Under the pieces are notes generated by a model. The model was not told the origin of the DNA, made no database searches, and saw only the letters and a list, made by a program, of their open reading frames with translations. Both the position numbers and the translations under genes were made by a program. DNA of 64,000 bases from Desulfobacterales bacterium. Its GTDB lineage: Bacteria; Desulfobacterota; Desulfobacteria; Desulfobacterales; JAAELO01. The stretch covers positions 62,001 to 126,000 of the forward strand of contig JAAELO010000399.1 in the NCBI GenBank assembly GCA_024226555.1, written 5' to 3'. Below, in pieces: positions 51,445 to 61,118 of this stretch. Position 1 is the stretch's first letter, and every line of letters starts with the position of its first letter.

Positions 51445-52342
51445 AAAATTTACTGTAGTTGGCAAAATTATAAAAAATGCAATAGTAAAAGCTAAGTATA
51501 TAAGAAATGCTATTCACGAGAATAGAGCTAATAAGTATATTACATGCAAACAGGCCATATGTAATTACTTCAAGTATAGAAATATTGATTACGAAAAATA
51601 CAACATTAAATCTGTAAAAAAATTTAAGAAATCAGATACTTTATTTATAACAGGGGCCGGTCCTTCACTTAATCTGTTAAATGAAGAACATTTAAAAACA
51701 ATTTCTAAACATGATTCTTTTGGTATAAATTACTCTTTTATAAAAAAAGGCATAACTCCAACTTATTTACAAATTTCTTACGAGAATGATTGGGGGCTGA
51801 AATATATGATAAATGCCCTTGAAAAAAGAAAGAAAGAATTAAATAATACAATTTTTTTTTTACATGATAAGTGCCTATTTAGAATGGCACATCCACGTAC
51901 TACCCCATATTTTTTTTCAGAGAAACCTAAATGTTGTTTCTACAAGCTTCCTGAAATAATAAGTTTGGAGAAAAATAGACCTTTTTTGAGTAGTGATTTT
52001 GATCGTTCCTTATTTTATCGAGGGACACTGACTCTCATCCTTGAGTTAGCTATTCGTTTAGAATACAAAAAAATTGTTTTACTTGGAATTGATCCTGATA
52101 AACTATCATATTTTTTCGATGGTTACGATGAGATGAATGAGTATACTGAAAAATTGATGAAAATATGGAAGAAAAAAGGAATAAATGTATACGAAAATAT
52201 GATTCCAAAAGGAAAAAGGTATCACACTATTGATATTTATTTAGAATCTCTTAGAGAATATTTAATCCAAAAAAAAAATGTATCCTTACAGATTGGCTTT
52301 AAAAATGATATTTTCCCTGAGTTTAAAACATTTTTCAATTGA
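51431..52342 (+). CDS. Putative sugar transferase (DUF115/GT42-like fold suspected)
   Basis: FITGAGPSLNLLNEEHLKTISKHDSFGINYSFIKKGITPTYLQIS...YRGTLTLILELAIRLEYKKIVLLGIDPDKLSYFF. Confidence 0.45.
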   Translation: MSDYKKFTVVGKIIKNAIVKAKYIRNAIHENRANKYITCKQAICNYFKYRNIDYEKYNIKSVKKFKKSDTLFITGAGPSLNLLNEEHLKTISKHDSFGINYSFIKKGITPTYLQISYENDWGLKYMINALEKRKKELNNTIFFLHDKCLFRMAHPRTTPYFFSEKPKCCFYKLPEIISLEKNRPFLSSDFDRSLFYRGTLTLILELAIRLEYKKIVLLGIDPDKLSYFFDGYDEMNEYTEKLMKIWKKKGINVYENMIPKGKRYHTIDIYLESLREYLIQKKNVSLQIGFKNDIFPEFKTFFN

Positions 52343-52354
52343 TTAATTGCTACT

Positions 52355-52510
52355 AATACCGTTATTATTCTGGGAAATCAAGGATTTCATAAAAAAAATG
52401 TAAATATTTGTGATCATAAAATGACAAGAAAAGGAATTGTTGTTACAAAGGATGTTCCTCAATGTCATGTTGTCGGTGGGGTGTCTGCAAAAGTAATTAA
52501 AGAAAGATAA
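52355..52510 (+). pseudogene. Relic of the C-terminus of a hexapeptide (left-handed beta-helix) acyltransferase
   Basis: NTVIILGNQGFHKKNVNICDHKMTRKGIVVTKDVPQCHVVGGVSAKVIKER* parallels ..GAGSVVTKDVPPNSVVAGVPAKVIKE of NeuD/LbetaH enzymes; no intact N-terminus. Confidence 0.65.
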
Positions 52511-52545
52511 ATTCTATTTATTCAAACAGGAAGCAAAAACAATAA

Positions 52546-53364
52546 ATGTTAAATGATTCAATATATTCAAATAAATATGTAGAAAGCCAGGCAGAAAAAT
52601 TTCGAAATCGTAAGACGAATCACTTTGCAAATCACATACGACTGGCAAAAGACCTTGTTAGGAAGTATGGTCCTTCACCTCCTACTACCATTTTAGATTT
52701 AGGATGTTCAATAGGAACATTTGCAATTGAATTTGCTCTTGATGGATATCGTTCCATTGGCTTGGATCTTGACCAGAAGGCAATGCAGTGCGGTAGAGAA
52801 CTTGCAGATGAACTGGGATGCAAGCCTGAATGGATTTGTTCGGATGCTGGAAACTTTGAATTATCTGAAAAAGTAGATATGGTCATCTGCTTTGATCTGC
52901 TTGAACATCTGGATGACAATACAATTTCAAATATGTTTTCAAGTATTAAAAAAAATCTGAAAAAGGATGGTATATTTGTATTCCATACATTTCCGACACA
53001 ATACAATCATGTGTTTTATGAAAGACCGCGAATATGTATTCCGTTAATTCCATTCCGAAAACTATCAGAAAAAAAATTTGATAAAATCGTTAAGTGGTAT
53101 ACACGATTTTTAGATATCTTTTATTTAATAAGGTATGGAAAAACACATCATGGTGTTATCCAGAAAACCGTACATCCGAATCCCTTATCTCCTGAAAGGG
53201 TAAAATCATTTTTAACATCAGTCGGTTTTGAAATACTGTCTTTTAAATTGGGATTGGATGAAATTAACCCTTTAAAACAAGGACAGGGAGTTTTAGCCAA
53301 AAAATATCTGTCTCATCAAACGATTGCTTTACGTAGTGTATGGGGTGTTGCTAAAAATTCTTAA
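52546..53364 (+). CDS. Class I SAM-dependent methyltransferase
   Basis: TILDLGCSIGTFAIEFALDGYRSIGLDLDQKAMQCGRE, VICFDLLEHLDDN. Confidence 0.85.
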   Translation: MLNDSIYSNKYVESQAEKFRNRKTNHFANHIRLAKDLVRKYGPSPPTTILDLGCSIGTFAIEFALDGYRSIGLDLDQKAMQCGRELADELGCKPEWICSDAGNFELSEKVDMVICFDLLEHLDDNTISNMFSSIKKNLKKDGIFVFHTFPTQYNHVFYERPRICIPLIPFRKLSEKKFDKIVKWYTRFLDIFYLIRYGKTHHGVIQKTVHPNPLSPERVKSFLTSVGFEILSFKLGLDEINPLKQGQGVLAKKYLSHQTIALRSVWGVAKNS

Positions 53365-53392
53365 CTTATAATTCTAAAAAGAGAGATAAAAA

Positions 53393-54412
53393 ATGAATAA
53401 ACTGAAAATTGGAAATCGATTGGTTGGGCCAGGAGAACCTGTTTTTATAATTGCTGAAGCAGGGATTAATCATGATGGAGATATCCTAAGGGCTCATGAA
53501 ATGATTGATGCTGCCGCAAAAGTTGGCGCTGATTGCGTTAAATTCCATACTCATCTTGCTTACGATGAAATGGTAAATGTAAACACTCCTGCAAGCGAAT
53601 CACAGTTCAATCTGGTAAAAAAAATGGAATTTACAATCGATGACCACCTTGAACTGAAAGAACATGCCAGCCTAAAGGGCTTAATTTTTATGAGCACTCC
53701 TTTCAGCAAAGAAGCAGTGGATATATTGGATGAAGTAAACGTCGATGCTTATAAAGTTGGCTCCGGGGAGTTGGCGAACCTTCCATTACTGGGTTATATG
53801 GCTGAAAAACTGAATAAACCGTTTATTGTCTCTACAGGTATGAGTTCCTTTTCTGAAGTTGAAGCAACAGTTGAATTTCTTAAAAAAAGAAATACTGAAT
53901 TTGGTATAATGCAATGTACTTCACGATACCCAACCCCGCCATCAGATGTTCACCTTGGAGTGATCTCAAGGTATATAGATGATTTCGGTATTCCTGTTGG
54001 TTTTTCTGATCATTCACCGGTTAATTATACTGTTTTCGCTGCAATTCCCCTTGGTGTATGTATGATAGAAAAACATTTTACAATTAGCCGTGAGTGGCCT
54101 GGACCAGACCAGCAATCATCTCTTGAACCACATGAATTTGCAGATCTTGTAAAAGGAATAAGGGATATTGAAACAGCTCTTTCAGACAAAAAAACAGTCC
54201 ATAACGAAGAGAAGGATCTTCAGATAATTTTCAGGGCAAGTGTTGTTGCAACTAAAAATATTCCTGAGAATACAAATATTACAGATGACATGATCTGGGT
54301 AAAACGACCGGGTTGTGGGATACCAGCAAATCAGATGAATAGTGTAATCGGAAAAAAATCAAATCGTGAGATTAAAAAAAATGAACTCATATCCTGGGAG
54401 GATTTTAATTAG
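53393..54412 (+). CDS. N-acetylneuraminate/legionaminate synthase family (NeuB-like)
   Basis: PVFIIAEAGINHDGDILRAHEMIDAAAKVGADCVKFHTH, FSDHSPVNYT, MIEKHFTISREWPGPDQQSSLEP. Confidence 0.9.
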   Translation: MNKLKIGNRLVGPGEPVFIIAEAGINHDGDILRAHEMIDAAAKVGADCVKFHTHLAYDEMVNVNTPASESQFNLVKKMEFTIDDHLELKEHASLKGLIFMSTPFSKEAVDILDEVNVDAYKVGSGELANLPLLGYMAEKLNKPFIVSTGMSSFSEVEATVEFLKKRNTEFGIMQCTSRYPTPPSDVHLGVISRYIDDFGIPVGFSDHSPVNYTVFAAIPLGVCMIEKHFTISREWPGPDQQSSLEPHEFADLVKGIRDIETALSDKKTVHNEEKDLQIIFRASVVATKNIPENTNITDDMIWVKRPGCGIPANQMNSVIGKKSNREIKKNELISWEDFN

Positions 54413-54553
54413 GAAATGTAAAGTAGGGAATTTCATATCATATTTACAGTTAAAAATATTACTATTACTTGTCCAGTTTAAACAAAAATTTGGAAGATAT
54501 TATTAACTTTCAGTATGTAGAAGAAAACACCACTGTTATTAAGGTTTAATGAT

Positions 54554-56362
54554 TTGAAAAATAAAATAAAAAATAGATTTAATAAACTGCTTTTCTTATA
54601 TGATCAACTAGGTACTCTAAAAAAAATGTTTTGGGTTTGTATATTATTTTTTATTCTCCAGGCTTTGTGGGAAGGAGTGATTATAACTTCTTTTGCAACT
54701 TTATTTCAAAGTCTTATAGATTCTACAAACTACTCAGGCGGCCAGTTTGAACCGGGTTCGATATTCGAAAAATACTATCATTTATTTAAAAAACTTCCAT
54801 ATGAAAATAAAGCGATGATAAGTTTTATTATTACTTCAGTTTCATTTGTTGTAAAAAAACTGATTGATATCGGAGTAATGACGTATCGAACAAAATTTTC
54901 AACACTATACATATACCGAATTCGCAAGAAAACATTCCAGAAACTAATTCAAAACAACATGACTTTTTTTGATAATAACAACAAAGGCATTTTGATTAGA
55001 ATGGTTGTTAATGAAACCAGAGCGTGTTACTCAGTTTTAAAATGCATTCTTGATTTGTTGATTGCAACTTTTACAATTTTTGTTTTTCTGTATTTTATTG
55101 TAGCAATATCAGTTGAACTTTCAATTATAGTTACTGTAAGCAGTCTAATTTTCCTCTCTTTTACTCATAAAATTTCCAAGATTGTGAAAAAAATATCAGA
55201 AATTGTATTGGATAAGACAAGAAAGTTGACTGTAACAACGGAAGAAAGTATCGGAGGAATGAAACAAATCAAACTTCTTAAACTCGATGAACAGTTAGGA
55301 TCTGAATTCAATTCGTACGGCTGGAAGTCGGATTTTGCTAACCGAAAAGCAGCACTTCTAATTCAATGGCAAACAACGTTATCATATTTGTTTGGATTGT
55401 TTTTATTCTTTACTCTCGTTTTTATTAATTTTCAATATTCTCTGTTAGCTGCATCACTTTTACTTACTTACCTGTATCTTTTAAAAAGTATTATTGACAC
55501 TATAGCAGGTATAACTTCAAAATATGGATTCCTTAAAACCAGTCTTCCAGCAACTGAAAAAATCATTTCTTTTTTTCAGGAATCCGAAATTTGCAAGGAA
55601 ACAAGCGGTACTTTTGTAAAAGAACACCTGTTAGATCAGAAACTGATTTTCAAAAAAGTCTGTATGGATTACGGAAAAGGAAAAGTGTTAAATGATATTT
55701 CTTTTGAAATGGAAAAAGGTAAGAAGATAGCTATTGTAGGAGCCTCTGGTGCAGGTAAAACTTCGATGATTAATCTAATAACTCGGTTGTATGATCCGAT
55801 TTCAGGGGAAATATTAATAGACGGAAAAAAAATACAAAGCTATGATTTGAATTTTTTGAGAAATAAAATCAGGGTCGTAAATCAGGATACAATTTTATTT
55901 AATAAGACAATAAAAGAAAATATTTTAATGGGAAGTCTCGAAGCATCTGAAGAAGAGATGATTAATGCATCAAAAAATGCCTTTGCCCATGATTTTATAA
56001 TGTCATTTCCAGAAGCGTATGATACCGTTGTTGGAGACCGAGGAGTAAAACTTTCCGGTGGGCAGAGACAACGTTTGAATATTGCACAGATTTTTCTTAA
56101 AAAGAGAGATATACTTATATTAGATGAAGCTACAAGTGCCTTGGATACACACTCGGAAAAAATGGTTCATAAGGCCATAGATAAACTTATTAAAGAAAAC
56201 ACATGTATGATTATAGCCCACCGGCTTTCAACAATAAAAAATGCTGACATTATTTTAGTTTTGAATAATGGGAGAATCGCAGAGAAAGGCTCCTGGTCAG
56301 ATTTAATGAAAAAGAATCACCTTTTTTACAAAATGGTTGATGACCAGTCATTTTCTAATTGA
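54554..56362 (+). CDS. ABC transporter permease/ATPase (MsbA/PglK-like exporter half)
   Basis: N-terminal TM domain; Walker A GASGAGKTS, signature LSGGQRQRLNIAQIFL, Walker B DILILDEATSALD. Confidence 0.93.
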   Translation: MKNKIKNRFNKLLFLYDQLGTLKKMFWVCILFFILQALWEGVIITSFATLFQSLIDSTNYSGGQFEPGSIFEKYYHLFKKLPYENKAMISFIITSVSFVVKKLIDIGVMTYRTKFSTLYIYRIRKKTFQKLIQNNMTFFDNNNKGILIRMVVNETRACYSVLKCILDLLIATFTIFVFLYFIVAISVELSIIVTVSSLIFLSFTHKISKIVKKISEIVLDKTRKLTVTTEESIGGMKQIKLLKLDEQLGSEFNSYGWKSDFANRKAALLIQWQTTLSYLFGLFLFFTLVFINFQYSLLAASLLLTYLYLLKSIIDTIAGITSKYGFLKTSLPATEKIISFFQESEICKETSGTFVKEHLLDQKLIFKKVCMDYGKGKVLNDISFEMEKGKKIAIVGASGAGKTSMINLITRLYDPISGEILIDGKKIQSYDLNFLRNKIRVVNQDTILFNKTIKENILMGSLEASEEEMINASKNAFAHDFIMSFPEAYDTVVGDRGVKLSGGQRQRLNIAQIFLKKRDILILDEATSALDTHSEKMVHKAIDKLIKENTCMIIAHRLSTIKNADIILVLNNGRIAEKGSWSDLMKKNHLFYKMVDDQSFSN

Positions 56363-56407
56363 AACCCAATAATATAATTTCAATCGTAAGAAGGAGGCAA
56401 GACTGTC

Positions 56408-57082
56408 TTGAAAAACCCAAATGACTTAGCTGTTATTTTAAATGTTCGAAAAAATAGTACCCGTTGTGAAAATAAACTACTGCGAAATTTTGCAGGAACG
56501 ACCCTTTTCGATATTATAGTAGAGAAACTTCATTTGCTCGACTGGCCACAAACATATCTCGGGGCTAATGAAGATATTTTTAAGGAAAAAGCGAAAAAAG
56601 CATGTCCAAATATTAAAATTATTAACAGGTCCCATGAATCTGCAAATGTAGGGTCAGGTACAAACCTTGTTTTTGAAATGTATAAAGAAATTGATCATAA
56701 ATGGGTTTTCTGGATAAACGCGTGTCATGCTCACCTGAAAGTTGATACAATTAAAAAAGCGATTGATGAATTTCTAAAGATTGACAATAACTCAATGACC
56801 TCTGTAAAGCCTTATCTGGGATGGTTTTATTCTCAGGACGGAACCCCAATGAATAATAAAAACTGTTACACTGGTGTCAATACTGATGATTTTATTTATG
56901 TTGGTGCACATGCGTTTCATGCATATTTGCGTGAAACTCCCCTTACATCTGACAAAGTGTGGGACAATGTAAAAGGTGACCCGTATGTATACCCTATCAG
57001 TGAAGACGAATCATTCGATGTGGATACTGAAGAAGATTTTATTATATCTGAAGCACTTTATAAACATAAAACGATAAAATAA
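56408..57082 (+). CDS. Cytidylyltransferase-like protein (NeuA/SpsF-like)
   Basis: AVILNVRKNSTRCENKLLRNFAGTTLFDIIVEKL, C-terminal SFDVDTEEDFIISEAL. Confidence 0.75.
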   Translation: MKNPNDLAVILNVRKNSTRCENKLLRNFAGTTLFDIIVEKLHLLDWPQTYLGANEDIFKEKAKKACPNIKIINRSHESANVGSGTNLVFEMYKEIDHKWVFWINACHAHLKVDTIKKAIDEFLKIDNNSMTSVKPYLGWFYSQDGTPMNNKNCYTGVNTDDFIYVGAHAFHAYLRETPLTSDKVWDNVKGDPYVYPISEDESFDVDTEEDFIISEALYKHKTIK

Positions 57083-57097
57083 TTAAAGGACAAATAG

Positions 57098-58195
57098 ATG
57101 AATTCAATACTTAATGAAAATAGCTGGGTTTTTGATATAGCGAAATGTTTGATTGATAGTCCATATAAAAAAGCGGCACGCCGTTTTGTTGAACTGTCTT
57201 TAAAATTAGGCAACGGACCTTCTCAACAAGTATTTAGAAGTTTGATTAGTATCTCTGTTTTTAAAGAGAAAGTAATGATTGAAAAAAGTGATGAGCATCC
57301 TATAGAACCTTTTATTGAGTGTTTGAACAAACATAGTGATTTAATCGAAGCTTCTCTTAATACTATTGATAATCTGCCAAAAGAGCTAAATGAAGAAAAT
57401 TTTGATGTATGGAAAGATGTAGTTAAATCAACAGGAGAGCATTTTGGAGCACTCTTTTCAGATTTTACAGATGAAATTTACTTTGAAGATGGGTTAAAAG
57501 TCGTTACAGACCGTTTGGTGAAAAATGATTTTCCAATGGATAAGTTGCAGGGTAAAAAAGCAATTGATGCTGGTTGTGGTGGTGGTCGATATTCTGTTGC
57601 ATTACGAAAACTCGGCCTGGGAGATGTTACAGGTATGGACATGAGTGACACAGGACTTGCAAATGCCCGGAAAAGAATTGAAGAACATAATATTGACGGT
57701 GTTAACTTTAAAAAAGGAAATGTTCTTGATATTCCATTTGAAGATGAAACATTTGATTTTGTGTGGTCAAGTGGTGTGCTTCATCATACAACAGATATGC
57801 AAAAAGGCGTTAATGAGTTATTAAGGGTTATGAAAACTGGTGGTTGTGGATATTTTTATCTTATTGAAAATCCAGGAGGTATTTTCTGGGATACCATTGA
57901 TCTTTTACGAATTTTACTTAAGAATGTTTCTTTTGAATTTGCCCAGACAATATATAAAATGGCTGGTGTTTCATCATACGATATTTTTTATATTTTAGAT
58001 CATGTACAGGTTCCTATTAATATATACAGTACACCTGAAGAGGTAGAGCAGCTACTTAAAAATGCGGGAGCAAAATCAATTAGAAGACTTGAGAGAGGAA
58101 CTGATTTCGACCGTGTGGAATTGATATATAATAAACAACCTTATGCTGATTATAAATATGGTGTAGGAGAAAACAGGTATTATTATGAAAAATAG
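57098..58195 (+). CDS. SAM-dependent methyltransferase
   Basis: KAIDAGCGGGRYSVALRKLGLGDVTGMDMSDTGLANARK, FVWSSGVLHHT. Confidence 0.87.
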   Translation: MNSILNENSWVFDIAKCLIDSPYKKAARRFVELSLKLGNGPSQQVFRSLISISVFKEKVMIEKSDEHPIEPFIECLNKHSDLIEASLNTIDNLPKELNEENFDVWKDVVKSTGEHFGALFSDFTDEIYFEDGLKVVTDRLVKNDFPMDKLQGKKAIDAGCGGGRYSVALRKLGLGDVTGMDMSDTGLANARKRIEEHNIDGVNFKKGNVLDIPFEDETFDFVWSSGVLHHTTDMQKGVNELLRVMKTGGCGYFYLIENPGGIFWDTIDLLRILLKNVSFEFAQTIYKMAGVSSYDIFYILDHVQVPINIYSTPEEVEQLLKNAGAKSIRRLERGTDFDRVELIYNKQPYADYKYGVGENRYYYEK

Positions 58196-59210
58196 TAATC
58201 AAAATAAGATAGTTGATGTCACAAAAGCAACAGGAAGGGATATTTATCGTAAGCAACTCGATAAAGAGTTGCTTGAGCTCATAGATCCCGAAACAGGAAT
58301 TGTTTCATTTCAATATGCAGATTATATTAGCTGCCCAATATGTGACAAAAATGATGCTGAACTACTCTTTAATGTAAAAGGATATCCCCATGTTCGCTGT
58401 CGGGAATGCAATATGGTCTATGCTAATCCTCAGGTAAAACAGGAAAATTTAAAAAAATTATATACCCAGAAGTCCACAGCAAATGATCTGTGGATTGATG
58501 TTTTATTATCTGATTCTGAAAAGGATGTTAATAATAAATTATATGATGATTATCTGATGACTCTTGAAGAATTGACATCAGAGCGTCATCTGGTTGATGT
58601 AGGTTGCAGTATTGGTGATTTTATGCTGCAAGCCTCTAAAAGAGGCTGGAAAACAGAAGGTGTTGATTTAAGTAAAAAAGCTGTTCAATATGCGAAGGAA
58701 GTTCGTGAACTTGATGTAAGGCTTTGCAAAATCGAGGAAGCAGGATATCCGGAATCTTCAATCCCAGTTTTAATAATGACAGGAGTTTTGGAACATTTGA
58801 ATGATCCTAGAGGTTTCTTAAATATGATTAAAAATTATTTGAAACCCGGAGGATTAATATTGTTTCAAGTCCCTAATTTGCACTCTATCGCAAATATGAT
58901 ACTTCAGGAAAAATCAACGAGTTTTGATGGCAGAAATCATTTACATGTTTTTTCTGTAGAAACATTGACTGAGTTATGTCGCCGGGTTGGATTGAAAGTG
59001 GAATTTGTAAAGACTGATATTTTCCCTTCTCACTCGCTAGGAAAATACTTAGGTTACATGGATCCATATGAAGCTCCTATGGACTTTAGTTTTCTACCAA
59101 AATTGTTACAACCTTATTTTACTGAAGAAAAAAAGCATAATCTTTTGTCTGAAACAATTTTAAAAATGGATATGGGTCAGAGGATCACGTTAATCGCCAG
59201 AAGGGCTTAA
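58185..59210 (+). CDS. Class I SAM methyltransferase with N-terminal zinc-binding motif
   Basis: CPICDKNDAELLFNVKGYPHVRCREC; LVDVGCSIGDFMLQASKRGWKTEGVDLS; MTGVLEHLNDP. Confidence 0.87.
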   Translation: MKNSNQNKIVDVTKATGRDIYRKQLDKELLELIDPETGIVSFQYADYISCPICDKNDAELLFNVKGYPHVRCRECNMVYANPQVKQENLKKLYTQKSTANDLWIDVLLSDSEKDVNNKLYDDYLMTLEELTSERHLVDVGCSIGDFMLQASKRGWKTEGVDLSKKAVQYAKEVRELDVRLCKIEEAGYPESSIPVLIMTGVLEHLNDPRGFLNMIKNYLKPGGLILFQVPNLHSIANMILQEKSTSFDGRNHLHVFSVETLTELCRRVGLKVEFVKTDIFPSHSLGKYLGYMDPYEAPMDFSFLPKLLQPYFTEEKKHNLLSETILKMDMGQRITLIARRA

Positions 59211-59213
59211 ATT

Positions 59214-61097
59214 ATGTGTGGAATAGCAGGTATTGCTGGTCCAATTTGTGACCAGAATAAGTTAGATAAGATGGGGGACGTCCTAAAACACCGCGGACCT
59301 GATGACTTTAAAACATGGATAGGAAAAGAAGAAAAAATAGGATTTTCCCACCGAAGACTTTCAATCATTGACCCGAAGGGTGGTTCCCAACCAATGAAGA
59401 CGACCGGGAATCGTTTTGTTTTGTGCTATAACGGTGAAGTTTATAATTATCTAGAATTGAGAAATGAACTGTATTCAAAAGAATCTCAGATGAGAGAGAA
59501 CTGGACTTCATCCTCAGATGTAGAAGTCCTTTTGTATATGATGCAACAAAAAGGAATCGAAGGCTTAAAGAAACTAAATGGAATGTTTGCATTTGCCTTA
59601 TGGGATGAAAAGGAAAATAAACTTTTTGCTGCCAGGGATCGATTAGGAATTAAACCATTTTATTATTATTATGACGGTGAAAGTTTCATTTTTGCCTCAG
59701 AAATAAAAGCAATTATTGCAGCCGGTGTGAAGCCTGAATTAGATAATAAGGGCGTTGCTCAGTATATAGAACTTCAATATTGCTTAAAAGACCGTACGAT
59801 GTTTAAAGGTATTAAAAGGTTACTTCCAGGTCATTATCTTGAGTTTGACTACTATTCAAAAAAACTACAAATCCATAAGTATTGGGATATCCCTACTGAA
59901 CCATTTTCAGACTACGATGAAGAAAAGTATATTGAAGAAATTTCTTTTCTCCTGAATGATGCTATGCGTATTCAATTGAGATCAGATTTTCCGATTGGCT
60001 TTCATCTTAGTGGAGGTCTTGATTCTTCGACTATATGCTGTCTTGCGTCCCGGTTAAAAAGCGAATCTATTAAAACATTTACAGGTGGTTTTAAGGTTAA
60101 TAACTATGATGAATCTCATCACGCTAAATACTTATCAGATCATATTGGTGCGCAGAACTTTACAGTATTTCCAACAAGCAATGATTTAATTGATAGTTTT
60201 AAACATATGATATACATGCTGGATGAACCAGTTGCAGGAGCTGCGATTTTCCCCCAGTATTTTTTATCAAAGCTAATTTCAGAAAACAATGTGAAAGTTG
60301 CACTTGGTGGGCAGGGTGGAGATGAATTATTTTGTGGGTATGTAAGGTACCTGATTGCAGTTGTTGAAGATTCATTAAAGCATGAAGTATATTCAAATGG
60401 TAAAAAATCAAACAGTTCTATGAATCTGAACGAACTATTACCGAACATGCATTATTTGAGAGGATATGAACCATTGATGAAGAAATTCTTTTCAGAGAAT
60501 TTGTTCGGTGATTTTCCTCAGCGTTATTATCACATGATGAAGCGGACAACTGGCCTGGGAGAAATTCTTCATCCTGATTTTTACAAAGAGGATGATTGTG
60601 TAATGACTGAATTTGTCGAAGAATTCAACAACTGTGAATCAAACAATATTATAGATAAGATGAGTGTATTTGATATTAAAAATCATCTGCAGTCATTATT
60701 GCATCTCGAAGACCGGGCAAGTATGGCATGGTCTGTTGAATCCCGTATTCCTCTGCTTGATCACAGGATTGTTGAAACTGTAATGCGTGTACCTGCTCAT
60801 AAAAGAATACCAGCCGGAAACCTGAAACATCTTTTTAAACGGGTCGCCCAGAATATCCTTCCTGAAAAAATACTGAACCGAACTGATAAGAAAGGTTTTC
60901 CGGTTCCAATCAGCGAATGGTTCAAAGAGGATCTCAATTACTGGGTCAAAGAAATTCTTCTTTCCAAAAAGGCAAAAGAAAGAGGAATCTACAATATTCC
61001 GGCTCTGGAGAAGAAGCTGAATGATCATGTTGCTTTTGATAGAACTATCTGGGGGTTACTATCCTTGGAGTTCTGGTTTCAGAATTATTTCGATTAA
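59214..61097 (+). CDS. asnB: Asparagine synthase (glutamine-hydrolysing)
   Basis: MCGIAGIAG N-terminal Cys, KHRGPDDFKTW, SGGLDSSTICCLAS, GGQGGDELFCGY. Confidence 0.93.
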   Translation: MCGIAGIAGPICDQNKLDKMGDVLKHRGPDDFKTWIGKEEKIGFSHRRLSIIDPKGGSQPMKTTGNRFVLCYNGEVYNYLELRNELYSKESQMRENWTSSSDVEVLLYMMQQKGIEGLKKLNGMFAFALWDEKENKLFAARDRLGIKPFYYYYDGESFIFASEIKAIIAAGVKPELDNKGVAQYIELQYCLKDRTMFKGIKRLLPGHYLEFDYYSKKLQIHKYWDIPTEPFSDYDEEKYIEEISFLLNDAMRIQLRSDFPIGFHLSGGLDSSTICCLASRLKSESIKTFTGGFKVNNYDESHHAKYLSDHIGAQNFTVFPTSNDLIDSFKHMIYMLDEPVAGAAIFPQYFLSKLISENNVKVALGGQGGDELFCGYVRYLIAVVEDSLKHEVYSNGKKSNSSMNLNELLPNMHYLRGYEPLMKKFFSENLFGDFPQRYYHMMKRTTGLGEILHPDFYKEDDCVMTEFVEEFNNCESNNIIDKMSVFDIKNHLQSLLHLEDRASMAWSVESRIPLLDHRIVETVMRVPAHKRIPAGNLKHLFKRVAQNILPEKILNRTDKKGFPVPISEWFKEDLNYWVKEILLSKKAKERGIYNIPALEKKLNDHVAFDRTIWGLLSLEFWFQNYFD

Positions 61098-61118
61098 TTA
61101 ATAGAATAAAAAAAAATT

